A stretch of 64,000 nucleotides of DNA from the NCBI GenBank assembly GCA_964030475.1, contig CAXIPT010000007.1:4218404-4282403 (forward strand). The letters are read 5' to 3'. This DNA is from Tethya wilhelma. Its lineage: Eukaryota > Porifera > Demospongiae > Tethyida > Tethyidae. This document shows positions 45,722 through 57,911 of the stretch, one piece after another (positions within the stretch are counted from its first letter, which is position 1; each line of letters starts with the position of its first letter). Under the pieces are notes generated by a model. That model saw nothing but the letters and a program-made list of their open reading frames with translations, was not told where the DNA came from and did not search any database. The translations under genes and the position numbers were made by a program.

Positions 45722-46776
45722 CCTGTTAATCAAAACCTTGCCAGTTCTATCGTACGAGAGAGACCAGTGCTGCCTAAGATAGGACAGAGTATCACTCCTA
45801 TCAAGGTAGAGCTTGCACCACGTGCTGCTAAGCCTAAGGCGATTGATGATGATGAAGGGGAAAACACACTTTCCATGTTGTAAAATTTAATATTAATCTG
45901 GATTATTAAACCTGTACTTATACATATAAATAACTTATATAATTATTATTAATTTTATACACAACTACACAACCATTATTGTCTACTCATGATCAGGTAG
46001 ACAAAATTATTACACCAAAAGTAAAGAATATCTCTTAGAGTACAAGTCTCCAATACATGACCAGCTAGCTCAGCTGTAGGCATTGTAGCTCCTCTTTGAT
46101 CATTCCAGCCAACTCTTTATGACCCTCATGTGTCTGCTCATTTTGTAGAGCATGATAAAACTTTACAAAAGCTGTTAAGCTTTTGTTTGGCAAGACTTGA
46201 AAAATCAGAATGGAAGGAGTCAGACCTTTCTTTTCATTAACTGCACATCACATCCATAATGGAAAGAGAGAAATGGTATTTATTGTGTATATCAGCTTGT
46301 GCACTACTTAAATTTTTACAACAGAAAATACCTGTCAACAGGCGTTGTTCAACAAGACATGGCATTAGTGCTTGAATATTTGTATATTTACAAAATACTT
46401 CACTGTTGTTGCTTATAAACTCTTGAATAGTCTTGTCTGTATAGTAATGGAAAGATAGATCAATCAGGTTAATAAAATTAAGCTTTGATAACAATCAAGT
46501 GGATGGTGGGTTGTGGTAGAGCACACTGGATGCCATCTTACCATTTTCTGGCCGCTGTAATAAACTGCGACGGGCAGGTGAATTAGTGTCTACTCGCTGA
46601 AATACTGTATAGTGGGGAAATAGTTTAACACTGACTTAATACTGCAGAAAAAAACTGAAATTATAAAACTTTACCAGGTCTGTAAGCTGGACTCTTTTTT
46701 GGCTCTGGCACCATTGCTGTACAAAAGTAAACAGCATAGTAGATGGCCATACTGATTTCATAGTGGAGTCTATGGA
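45722..46776. repeat. Near-identical copy of 31888-32943
   Basis: Carries the last part of the membrane-protein final exon (+) and the CARD-gene exons except the first (-), about 97% identical by eye. It starts directly after the N and ends at a TTAA-type element. It could be a segmental duplication or an allelic contig placed wrongly. Confidence 0.85.
46066..46731 (-). pseudogene. CARD protein copy 2, lacking its first exon
   Basis: Contains counterparts of CARD-gene exons 2 to 5 (AMVPEPKKSPAYRP; VDTNSPARRSLLQRPEN; LNFINLIDLSFHYYTDKTIQ; VNEKKGLTPSILIFQVLPN). The frame is kept in the CARD exons. The first exon, with the start codon, is replaced by a TTAA element and a gap, so the copy is incomplete as assembled. 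Confidence 0.7.
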
Positions 46777-46997
46777 TTAAAGGAACTGTGTCACTATATA
46801 AGCACTGTTTTGTTACCAAAAATAAAATGCGTGACGTTTTATGACATTTTTTGTTGACAAATGCGCAATATACGTACATACACGGGGCTCATACACGGGC
46901 GTGGTACCCAGATCGCGCAAGAAACAAACAAAAAACGTCACAAACGGTCATAGAACATCATAAAACGTCACACATTTTATTTTTAGTAACAAAACAC
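46777..46997. mobile_element. TTAA-flanked MITE, piggyBac-like, cut by a gap
   Basis: Begins ttaaaggaactgtgtcac and contains internal inverted pieces acgttttatgacat / catcataaaacgtcac and accaaaaataaaatg / cattttatttttagtaac. It ends at the N at 46998. The complete relative is at 62448-62677. Confidence 0.75.
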
Positions 46998-46998
46998 N
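46998..46998. other. Single-N assembly gap
   Basis: Joins the TTAA element to the 3' part of family-2 gene C1. C1 coding sequence runs into it. Confidence 0.85.
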
Positions 46999-48781
46999 AT
47001 TCATTACGTTGGACCTCCAGCCACTTGTTAATGTGGTCGACCATTCGTGAGAAGTGTGGACGGAGATGAGGAATATCTTCAGCTGTAGGTACTAGAGGGA
47101 TAGCCCAACAAAGATGGTTTCGCGTTTGGTTTCCAGCACGGCACGAGTTACTGATCTGACCATAAATGAGGCAAATTCAACCAGTAAGAGGAGAAATTTT
47201 AGCAAGGTTCACTTGAACCAGGATTGGAAACTCGGTCAAAAACTGTGAATACTCTTCAGCAGGCTTCGTACAAAACAAAGTCCATTTTGCAGCTTCCTCT
47301 TTATTATAGTCACTTAGTTCACGAAGTTTCTTTTTCTTTAGAGCATTACGATACTGGAGGGCTCGATCAAGAAAGGCCAACAAATAGTTGACATACCCAC
47401 GACAACAGAAGAAGCAATGCTCTACTAGGTCTACGTTCACCTGCAGTCCACGAAAGGCATAGATATGAAACAGAACGGCATCCTCTCCGTCTAGGTTAGC
47501 ATGAGTATCATAATAACCCTCACTGAAACGTTTATGAATGAACGATTGCTCGATGATACTGGTCTGTTTATCGCAATTTGAACACTCAAGGCTCCAAACA
47601 CAATCCTTTGGTGCAGTGGGTGTCTTAGGGGGTCCAGGGAGAGCATTCCATATGAGATTGTTATTACTCTGTCCACAGATATACTTGAGAAGGCTCTCAG
47701 AGTACACATGGCTCCCGATCATTACCACTTCATGCATTTGGAGACACATACTGCAAAATTCCTTAATACACTGATCAGACTTGGTATGAACAAGCCGAAA
47801 AATCATCCAGCTTTTTGTCAGCCATTGAGGCAGATGTTCCGTGACCAAATGAGTAAAACATGGATCAGCAGCAACTGTTACAAAACAAAATGCATTTGAG
47901 TAAAAATTGTCATTTTTACAAGTCAAAGTCAAGTCAAAAACATAAATTCACACACCTTGCAGCTGTCCTACAATCCTTAGTACATCTGCAACAGTAGCAT
48001 CACCAGGATTAACACTCGGGAGAGACTCTTGAACTACACTAGTACTCTCCTGTCCTTGAAGTCGATTTAGAAGATATTCAAGATTTACATATAAAGAATT
48101 GAGGTCAATTTCTCTTTCCTTTAATATGTCACATATATCAGCAAACAACTGTACAAGGTCGGGCTTAGTCAACTGCTCATATGAGGGTGCATTGCTGGGG
48201 AAAAGGGTATTTTTAGCCGACACTCCAGCTACAATAGAAAATGGCCCTTTAGAGGCAACTTCATCAGTTGAGCACTTTGTGGCAGGCTGTGAGCTTGTGG
48301 AAACTTGATGTTCGTTAATAACAAGACTTGGTGTTGAATCAAATTCTTCAGATTCCTTTGAAACTGGTAAAGGTGATTGAAGCTGGGTGGCAGGAGCAAC
48401 TTCAACAGAAACATTGCTAAATGTTTCAGATAAGGTACAACTGATAGCCTCCTTTGCCTTTTCTACATCTCTTCGTTTTACTGTGGTATTACCCGTAGCT
48501 ATAAATTTCAGCTCCAATATTTCACTACCATTACTTTCATTACTAGATTGTGTTTGGAGGATTGGAGGTGGATACCGTTTACATGTGCCAGCAACCACGT
48601 CTCTGGCAACTTCAGTTAACTGTGTAAACGTTAGGGGTTCGTTATTCGTCGAAATTAGTTCAGATTCCGCTGGTCTAACCCTTCTCGAAGAGTCCGCGTC
48701 ACTGTTTGGCGGTTCTGTGACATCAGAAGGTACTGTTTCACTTTGGACTGGATCCGGATTTTGTTTAGCTAGCTGACTCAT
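46999..48781 (-). CDS. Unrecognised Cys-containing protein, family 2 gene C1 (3' end at gap, in-frame TGA)
   Basis: Exon 1, 48781-47956, encodes a 275-residue hydrophilic Ser/Thr-rich N-terminus (MSQLAKQNPDPVQ...). Exon 2 starts at 47874 and continues in phase with a Cys-containing region: CSMCLQMHEV, CVWSLECSNCDKQTS, EDAVLFHIYAFRGLQ, FCCRGYVNY, EFPILVQV. A TGA at 47179-47177 stops the frame. In the same frame the following codons still match gene C2 (CLIYGQI ... WAIPLV ... HINKWLEVQR) up to the N at 46998. So C1 is either a recent pseudogene, carries a sequencing error, or ends early. It is divergent from the ST7 pseudogene, 108 bp away. No known domain is recognised. Confidence 0.6.
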
Positions 48782-48889
48782 CGTTTGGAAGTAAGTGTGG
48801 GTAAAACCCTTACTAATTAGCCTCTAATTATCTGGTGTTCTTTAATTGGAAAACAAAGTACAACTCAGTGTTTCTTTGTTTCCCCCGAG

Positions 48890-49787
48890 ATGGATACACT
48901 GGACACTTTCTTCAACAACACCACATCTCATTTCTACGTGGTGCTGACAGGGACCTCTAGCTTCCTGTCAGGCCTCATGATGATCCTGGAATGGCTCCAC
49001 TACACCTACTTTGGCATCTCCATAGTGGACCGCATATCCTCACTGGTCCTCCAGTTCTTTCCTCTCATTGGCAACCAAAAGAAGAAAGATTCTGAAACCA
49101 AGAACAGGAAGGTCACCGAAGCAAAGCCATTTGGGAACTCGCTCATGTTGTTTCGAGGAGCCGAGTACAATCGGTTCGTGAATCAAACCAACAAGGAAGC
49201 TCTTACAGATTACGATATGTCTCTGACGCTACAAGAGCTCCAGTCCTTCTTCACCTACAATGGACCTGGCCTTGAAACCAATGACGCTGATCAGCTGATG
49301 ATACCGGGCCGTTTGGAAGGAAATAGATCAAAGCAAGCGTATCAAACTAGCTCACAAAGCTCTCCAGCTCAATCACCAATGTCCGTTGGCTCTAATTGTA
49401 CTCGCAGAAGAGGAAGCCCCTACAATTTTAGAAGTTGAAGAGCAATTTAAGCTGGCACTAAAATCTGCTGAGATGGCATGTCGAAATAGCCACATTCTTT
49501 GTCAACAGGGTTCAGTCTATAAGCCACTTCACAAAAGGAACACATACAGTACATAGCAGTCTACTGTAAGATCTGTCTGGCTGTGTGCGCTCGCAAGCTT
49601 GCCAAGATCAAAGATGCAACCAAGATGTATCGCGACCTTCAGAAGGACGACCGTGCTCTCACCATGCTTGCCATGGCTAACATCCACGAGAACCTAGTGG
49701 AGTGTTTGCTCAAGGCACAGAACTACTTGGACACCTATCAGCTATTACTGAAGAAGATACTCTACATATACTGTACATTTGAGTAAT
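48890..49787 (+). pseudogene. ST7: ST7 pseudogene (N-terminal part, frameshifted)
   Basis: Nearly identical to the intact ST7 at 60152-58671 for the first 140 or so codons (MDTLDTFFNNTTSHFYVVLT ...), then shifted at the ADQLMIPGRLEGN point. Later pieces (LALKSAEMACRNSHILCQQ; CARKLAKIKDATKMYRDLQK; NIHENLVECLLKAQNY) lie in other frames. The C-terminal third is missing. Confidence 0.9.
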
Positions 49788-50480
49788 CAGTGAGAAGATT
49801 AGGGATTACTTGAATTTGAAAGTCAAAGAGTCCCAGGAAGAGATAGCATACAATCATTAGTTCAAGAGAGTATACAAGCATGCAGTCAAGAAAGCAAACA
49901 TGAACAATGACATTACAGCACATGCCTTGCCAACTTGTGATCAACCTGACGATGCTGAAGTCATTGCACCTTAATGGCATGAGAAAAACTACTGGAGAAG
50001 AATAAAATCATTTAATACCTACAGCCAAGACTTCACCCCACCAGTCTAGGTTATAATTATTGGAGTTGACGTACTCAGTCGTACTGTAAATGGTTTGTTG
50101 CTTCCAGTAAACTACTATACCCGTGCACGTGCATGCAAATTAATTTTTATTTTATCATGATCATTATTCACATACTCAAAATTCAAATTTTATGTCTGTT
50201 TAGTTTATTTTACTTGTCAAACTTTAATTACAAAAATTTATATTATATATAATTAAGGGTTAGGAGTAAAAAAAGTTTAACAAAGAAAGAACATAAAACA
50301 ATAATTATTATAATAATTACAGTATATAAATATGATTATATGAGCAAAAACCATACAAGAAAGAACAGGAAATAATTATATTACAGCAAAAAATTAAGAT
50401 ACACAAAATTATAATACACAAAAATTTTAAAAGATTAACAGTAAATGTTGATAACAATAATTATTAAGATTATGCAATAG
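49788..50480. other. AT-rich intergenic stretch
   Basis: The first 200 bp could translate to a broken protein remnant (RVYKHAVKKANMNND, then ALPTCDQPDDAEV), source unknown. The rest is AT-rich and empty. Confidence 0.45.
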
Positions 50481-52581
50481 TTACATGCAGTACATTCCAT
50501 CAACAACACACTTCTTTTTTAAATGTCCAATGACCAGTTTTAGCTCATCTTTTCTTGGCATCATAAGTCTCACACGTTTAGGCAAAGACCTCACGTACTC
50601 ATCCCGTTGGTCATTGAGCCACCTGTTGACATGGTGTGCTATGCCACGAAACTTTGGTTGAAGTGAACGGACAGTTTCGTGAATATCATTTACTAAAGGA
50701 ATTGCATAGCACCAAGCAAAAGATTCTAGGCTTGTATTATCGATATGTGGGGGGCGTACAATCTGGCCATAGATTAGCGGAATCACACTTTCTACTCCAT
50801 CAGAAAAGCGTATTTTTACCTGACAAATGATTGGAAACTCGTTTAAGAATCGATCTTCAGAAGAGCCTACCAAGATTGAGCTGAACAAAACTGAGGCCTT
50901 AGCGTCACTGCATGATTCATCCCAAATGAGAGGCAATTTCTTTTTGTTCCAACGATCGGTACGATACTTATCAGTCCGCTTGATGAAGTCCACTAAAGGT
51001 TGCCAATGTGCCTCGCAACAAGTGAAGACATGGTGAAAGATGTCGGAGCTCACTTGTATTGAGCGGTGGCCATAGATATGTAGTAGTACTGCATCAGCAC
51101 CATCAATCTCCTGGAGCTCGGCATCAGCACCATCAATCTCCTGAGGGTCGGTATCAGCACCACCAATCTTATCGTAACCTCCTTTCTTTAACTTATCAAC
51201 GAAAGACGCTTCAAGACTACTAGTTCGTCCATCACACTTGTCACATTCAAGATACTCGTAACATTTACTGGGCTCCATCTTCTGCTTACCAACTGCATAC
51301 CAGATACACCATGACTGTCCGACATTAGGGCATGTAACACTCAACAGACAGTGGGAAATGATATGACTCTTAATAACTTGATCACTAGTAGTGAAGGCTT
51401 TTGGTTTTTTTAGACAGACACTACAGAAAGACTTCGCAATTCCTTCTGCCTTCCAATACAATAGCTCACAGAACATCAAGTTCTTCATCAGCATTGGCCA
51501 GGCAGATTGATCTTCAATTGATTCAGACAAGGATTCTGCATAAAAACCAAATGATATGAAATACTCAACAAAAAGAATTTAAAATGTTAACAGTAATATT
51601 ATTTCAAAAACATAGACAGGTATACAGTATATAGCCTCGTCCCCAGGCTCCCCTATGACCTTTCCGTGAGTGAAAGGTCATAGGGGAGCCTGGGGACGAG
51701 GCTATACAGTATACTTGTACAGAGCACTTGAATTACGTCAAACCGATTTTTGCAAATTTTGGGAAGGCTTTTTGAGTGTTCAGTTCAGAAGTATGATTTT
51801 CACTACCTATTTACTGTATTTCAGGTTGTGAGCCTTTAATTGGAAAAAGGCTTGACACAGTCGGTTCATGTTATTGTTAGAAAGTACCAGCTCCACGTTA
51901 CACCCTACCAGGAAATAGTTCAAAAATAGACGAATAAAATGTGATTGTATAGTTCATAAGCTATAGGCACTGTTCCAGTATTAGCGCCAGCGCTCTATTA
52001 TATTGCTCCATCTGAGCACCACTTGTTTTGGCGCTTGAATTAGAAAAAATACGTACAGCAGCAGAGAAGCAATTAAACTCCTAGGAGGGAATGTTCTCCC
52101 CTTGTTACGCTTCCTTTGTGAAAGATTGGTTCCTCTAGATCCACACTTCTTATCTTAGTCAGATACGAATGCCACTGGTAAAGCTTGTGAAATTGTCTAG
52201 CAATCTCAAAAACAGGTAGCCATTTTTGTAGTGCCTGATATTCTATCCAAGGCTAGTACTGTACATGTATAAGCTGTAGCTCCCTAGGCCCTCTTATCCT
52301 AGCGATTCTCCATACCATATAGCTTGAAATTTTCGAGGAGTATAAATTTCGCTGTTTTCACGGATTGTCAGCAATCCGCGAAAATTTTACCCACGAAATT
52401 TTCAGGATAGTATTGCAATATATGGGTGGGGCTGATTGATCCTCGAAAATTAAATCGCAAAAAGTTTGGCGATCGCCTTTCCGCAAAAATTTATACCTCA
52501 AAAATTTCTAGCTATACGATAGTCCAGAAAAAAAGGAGCATTTTAATTCATTCAAGCTCGCATCACTTCCGGTGACCCTCC

Positions 52582-52639
<58 letters not shown>

Positions 52640-53865
52640 TAACTTTGTTTATAATATGATACATGTACCTTTCATCCATTTAATGGATTCTACAAAACGA
52701 TTCTTTCCTTCCTTTGTAGATGTATTCAACGATAAATCCAGTAACTCTTCGAGGTAAGTGAACTCTTCAGCAATGCCAGGATTTCCACGTTCTTTTTGAA
52801 TTCGATCCAGTAGATCTTGAAAAGCCTTTAAAGTATCCTCATACAACTTCATAGGTGCATCTTCCTCGTGTAAACTTTGGCAGCTGAGATTATCTTGTGG
52901 TCTACCAAGTTGCTTAGCTTTTTCACGTGGGCCAAAATCTACATTAAAATAATGTACATTAAATTTTATGTGACACATTGCTTCTACAGTTAGAGTTAAT
53001 TTTGATGGTTACCGTATCCAACTACCATAATTATAGTTAGAATTTCAAGGAGTACTAGATTATTGGATCAGCAAAATTTTTTTTAAAAATTGCATTTCAA
53101 TTGGTGAAGCTGCTCGATATATCCTTTAGAAATTAAGGCACATGCAGTCGTACAGAAGTAACTACTGAACTTTTTTTTTTTTAATTCTTGGCCCCAAAAT
53201 AAAAGAAATATATATAATTGGTCGACTCACTTTGAACTAAAGTCCATCCAGTTTGAGAATGCCGGTAGAATAACTTTCTAAATATCCAACCAATTTCAAA
53301 ATTTCAAGCACCTTGTAATGTTTTGCATGCTATAAGTGTTTGTGTTATATACATGTATAATTTAATATGCTGTTTGAATACCTTTCAACTCCTGTAAGTT
53401 TTGATCGGCATCATTGACGTTGAGTAGTCTTTGCAAAAATATTTCTGAAGTATATGGCTCACATGACGACAGAGGTGCCTTGTCAGCTTGTTTAACCTTG
53501 TTTTCACTCTCCTTCCTATTCCTAAAGAAGGAATTCAGAACTACGCCAAATAGGGGAATGGTTATGCTTAGCAGCAGAGTTAAAATGATGAAGAAACTCT
53601 GAATTGTAGTATTATTATATCCACTTGGCTCTAGCTGGCTTGGAATTCTCACGGGAACAGTACGATTCCAGAGCTCTTGACCATCAACATCAAAGCAAGT
53701 CGTCGTGTGAGATTCAGAATCCATTACTGTCTTACAAGTATACGGTCTACCCATGATTGAATGCTGCCTCGATCCGATATCCAACTCTTGAGTGTCATAT
53801 AACATTAAGATGCACAAAAGGAGGTCCGACTNCTTATGTGAAAAAATTAAACAACATGGAAGCAT
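50481..53865 (-). CDS. Family 2 gene C2: membrane-anchored Cys-containing protein
   Basis: Exons 53865-53382, 52938-52669 and 51535-50481 join in phase 1 and encode 602 residues if the start is MLPCC (53865); an N base at 53832 lies in that signal-like stretch, and MGRPYT (53754) is an alternative start. A short ectodomain with two Cys and the sequons NRT and NNT precedes the membrane segment FFIILTLLLSITIPLFGVVL, then basic RNRKESENK. Exon 2 is helical (FQDLLDRIQKERGNPGIAEE). Exon 3 is the family core: CSVCLKKPK, ECDKCDGRTSS, AVLLHIYGHRSIQV, FTCCEAHW, FPIICQVKIRFSDG, HHVNRWLNDQRDEY. The CxxC pairs suggest metal binding. There is a short duplicated stretch EIDGADAELQEIDGADA. I do not recognise the family. 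Confidence 0.65.
51634..51708. repeat. Perfect hairpin, TAGCCTCGTCCCCAGGCTCC type
   Basis: Two arms of about 33 bp (tagcctcgtccccaggctcc..., then the complement) around a TGAG centre. Diverged relatives are at 9778-9873, 13258-13347 and, one-armed, near 16490. Confidence 0.9.
52313..52521. mobile_element. MITE, TA-ended, related to the TATAGC family
   Basis: Left end taccatatagcttgaaattt and right end aaatttctagctatacgata are inverted. Internal aattttcg / cgaaaatt blocks are repeated. Confidence 0.75.
52584..52635. repeat. (CA)n microsatellite
   Basis: About 50 bp of CA, in the C2 intron just downstream (in gene sense) of the donor of exon 2. Confidence 0.9.
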
Positions 53866-54265
53866 GCCTGATGTGTGTGTGTGTACACACATACCAGACC
53901 TGTTACTACACAGTGGCTATACAAGGCATCAACAACTCAATAGTACTTAACCAGCAGATCACATGACACAAGTGTTTAAGAAAATAGCACAAGAGTAAGC
54001 TAGAGATACTCTCGAAAAATTAGCACATGACACTCTAATTGATTCTTCCCCTCTGCTACTGGCCCATTTACCAAGCCTGGTCTATTAACACGGTAAAACT
54101 TATTGCACTGAACATTGAATTTAATATGGATGGTATCTGTGAAAATAGAGTAAATGTTAAGTGCAAAAACTAATGCATAGGCTGTTTTAGACCTTGAGTG
54201 AACTGGACAAACTTTACAGTCAGATCCACAACCAACTTAGTGACCTAGTGTCATGGATCGAAGCC
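53866..54265. other. Upstream flank of C2
   Basis: No gene recognised. A first exon for C2 could lie here, if the start at 53865 is not the true one. Confidence 0.45.
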
Positions 54266-54559
54266 TCAGTGTATACACTTGTGACCACAATGGTACACAA
54301 TCCCTTCTAGTGTAGTGTCTTTGTGTGTATTTATCTTTTTGCTAACTACCAATTTAATGTTTGCTTCAGGTCTGTAGGGCACCAATGCATTCTCCAGAGT
54401 ATCTCCTTCAGCTTTGAGCCTAGATAGGTCCACAACAAACATGGTTCTCTCCATGTGCCCCGTCCTGGTCGAGTACAGAGGCTCCCTCTCCCCTCTGTCT
54501 TTGTTCTTGGGGTCTGCATTGTGCAGAAAATCTCCTTTAGGCTCTCTGCTGCTCGCCAT
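54266..54559 (-). CDS. Possible small protein or first exon, 97 residues, unrecognised
   Basis: An open frame starting MASSREPKGDFLHNADPKNK and ending CGHKCIH. The stretch TMFVVDLSRLKAEGDTLENA looks like real coding sequence. A donor-like TTGgtagtt at about 54352 would end the exon earlier. It is divergent from phosphorylase kinase gamma, 169 bp between starts. No family is recognised. Confidence 0.35.
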   Translation of the reverse strand: MASSREPKGDFLHNADPKNKDRGEREPLYSTRTGHMERTMFVVDLSRLKAEGDTLENALVPYRPEANIKLVVSKKINTHKDTTLEGIVYHCGHKCIH

Positions 54560-54728
54560 AAATTTTGACTTTGTACACTCTAGGGAGGTGTGTCGGCTAC
54601 ATGCACATGACCTTCTTTTTCTCTAAATAGCCGAATTAATTTCAATTTTACCTTATCTTAATTATTCTCGACCTGAAGCCCTAGTTTGTTCTGCTCGCGT
54701 ACTTTGGCGCTAATAACACCAAATAATT

Positions 54729-56099
54729 ATGAATCCCAGAGTGACTTTTTCATTTGAACACTGTGAACTTCCTCGTAATCAATCGGAAGGGTTGTTGAGC
54801 ATGTTGAAGAGAGAAGAGAGTGTGAGCGAAGGAGGTGGTTTCCACGCCAAATACGAACCCAAGGAGGTCCTCGGAAGGTAAGCTGCGTGCATTTTTGTGT
54901 CATTTTGGTTGCATTTTCAGTCGCGGTCTGCTTGTGTGTGTGTTTGTGTAGGGACTTTTTTGTTGTTTGTTGATGTGTTGATTTTTGATGTCCAGTGTGT
55001 CTCTGGCTGTGTAGCTACCGCAAGGAAATTAGATTAGGCGAACAAATTACATGATTTTCACGACACCTGTTTGTTTCACCATAATACTTTCCTAAAATAG
55101 TCTAGCTTTGATAGTGTGTTTGTGCTTTGCATAGGATGTTTTGAACAGCCCTGAAAAATAAACACTTGAAAGCTAGTGTGAGTAATCATGCTTGGACAAG
55201 GAAATTCAAGATGTGTATTCATTATACCATACGGGCATTCATACACGCATAGCTACATTCCAAACAGACACACTCACACAGCTCAGAGTCCATAAACTTT
55301 AGAGTTGACTGAACAAACACACACAATGGCATGCATATGCATGTTTTTGCAGAGGGCTATCGAGCACCGTTCGTAAGTGTGTTTCAAGGGAAACAGGACT
55401 GGAGTATGCTGTCAAGATTATTGACAAGTCACAGGACGATGCCATCACGGAGTCCATTTCAGCCGAGATGAGCATTTTAAACCATCTCCCAAATCACAAG
55501 CACATCAGTGAGTCTTTTGTATTCAGCACACTTTAGTCAGTGTATAGCTGTGTGCATGCATTACTAGATCACTTGAGTCTCATATGTATTGTTGCTTATT
55601 TCTGCATGCTCATTTTATTTGTTTGCTTTCTCCATATTCTCTCCTTCTAGTTAATCTCCAAGACGTATTCGAGTCACCAGCCTTCATCTTCATGGTTTTT
55701 GAACTGTAAGTTAGCTTTGTTTCATTGTTGTAGCTATATTATAAGCCCATGCATGCAGAGTACTTGGGTGACACTCTGATTTTGTAGCTGTGCTACATCA
55801 CCACAAAATTATCGTACCCCACTATGATACTTGTATACTAACCAATGACCTGTGGTGTTTGACCTTGTAGGAGTGTAGAGCTCTGGTTGCTTCCACATTA
55901 TTGTAGAGCAATTTGTAACCCATAATCTGTGGAAAACCTTTTTTCTCTCGGTCAATTTTTAGGCCATTGGAGAATAGTTCAAAGTCATTATGCTATGTGA
56001 GATTAGCTCGATGAGCCACAAATGGTTAAGAATGTAATATTAGCAGGAAGGTATCTTCAATGTCTTGATGAATTTGCATTCCAAAAGCACCATGTTTTT

Positions 56100-56151
<52 letters not shown>

Positions 56152-56871
56152 CCTCCATCTCCATTGCTGCAGTGCTACTGGAGGTGAACTCTTTGACTAT
56201 CTCACACAAATGGTCAAACTCTCAGAAAAGAAGACCAGGTGAGCATAGTAGTCTATGATACGGGCTCCACGGCCATTTCATCCCGTTTTGTTTAGCTTTC
56301 TTTGACAGATTCTTTATGTGTCACTATATGGATGACCCATTCTCTCTCTCTATAGACAAATCATGTACCAGATATTCTCAGCAGTGGAACACATGCACGT
56401 ACACAATGTGGTACATCGCGATCTAAAGGTAGGGACACTGATAACTATTGTAGAACTGCACCACATATACTAACATATATTCATCATATGTACATCCCCA
56501 TGGTCTGCATGTGCTATGCTTACATATGTACTTAATGTGAAACACATGTCATTCAGCCCGAGAACATACTGTTGGACGAACAGTTGAATGTCAAGATATC
56601 AGACTTTGGATTTTCAACCATTGTTCATCATGAAGAGGAGCTATCAGGTACAGTGTAGGTACATCCCAAACACACACTTAAAGCTAGTATACTAAGTTTA
56701 AGCAAAAAGAGAAATTTAATGGCAAATTTCCCCAGTATCATGCATAGGCCATCTCAGATCTCACATAATGCTGGCCTGATGTGATGTGATGTTCAGATCA
56801 TGTCATGTCTTGTTAGTGGTTATGAATAATCAGCTGATCTCTGATTCTGTGAATGATAAGTGGTGAACTCT

Positions 56872-56921
<50 letters not shown>

Positions 56922-56937
56922 NNNNNNNNNNNNNNNN

Positions 56938-57008
<71 letters not shown>

Positions 57009-57873
57009 CTCTTTCTCTCACACATACACAATATAGAACTGCTAGGCACTCCTGGTTACCTTGCTCCTGAGATGCTAAAGAGATCAGTGGAGCCAGACTG
57101 TCCTGGATATGGACTAGAGATAGACATGTAAGTGCACTATGAACTGTGCACCATAGACTACATATGTTGGCTGACCTTTTTGTACAAAATGAATGAAATT
57201 ATGTTTATAACATTCATTATATTATGTCTCTATATAGGTGGGCATGTGGAGTCATTATGTATACACTGTAAGTTTTAAGTTGCACTCTGATTCATTGCTG
57301 TGCACTGGATGACTGTGTGATCTCATTTATTATGTGTACAGATTAGTAGGGTTTCCCCCTTTCTGGCATCGTAAACAGCTGGTCATGTTGAGAAGCATCA
57401 TGGAAGGAAAGTACGAGTTTGTCAGTCCTGAGTGGGATGACATTTCAGACAAAGCTAAAGACCTAGTAAGAGCAATAGTGCTATTTGATTGCACTAGAAT
57501 ACACGCATGGCTTTGTGTGAAAATTCAATTTGCATACCTATCCTTTTTTGTGTGTGTCTATAGTTCCTGTTTTGTGAAATGAGTAAATTGCTAAATGTCA
57601 TTTTTGTTTGTTTGTTTGTTTGTTTCTTTTCTAGATCACTAAATTATTAGTAACAGACCCCAAGAGAAGATTAACTGCTTCTGAAGCATTGGATCATCCA
57701 TTCTTACAAAAACAACCAGTCACTTTCAGAGTGTTCTCAGCAAAGAGAAAGTTCAAGGTATAGATACAGATATGCACAATGATGTACTGTTTCACAAAAA
57801 ACAATATGTCTCTCGCTGATGCACACAATTTCTCTCTCTCCCTTTTTCTCACTCACTCACTCACTCACTCACA

Positions 57874-57911
<38 letters not shown>

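Larger units (their letters stand above)
51536..52668. other. C2 intron rich in inverted repeats
   Basis: Holds the hairpin 51634-51708, a stretch at about 51980-52215 shared with 63340-63450 and 63960-64000 (ttacgcttcctttgtgaaag), the MITE 52313-52521 and a CA microsatellite at 52584-52635. Confidence 0.75.

Noticed and set aside
48229..48776. Several ORFs opposite gene C1 exon 1
   Set aside because: They are antisense shadows. C1 has a proper start, a splice donor and paralogy with C3.
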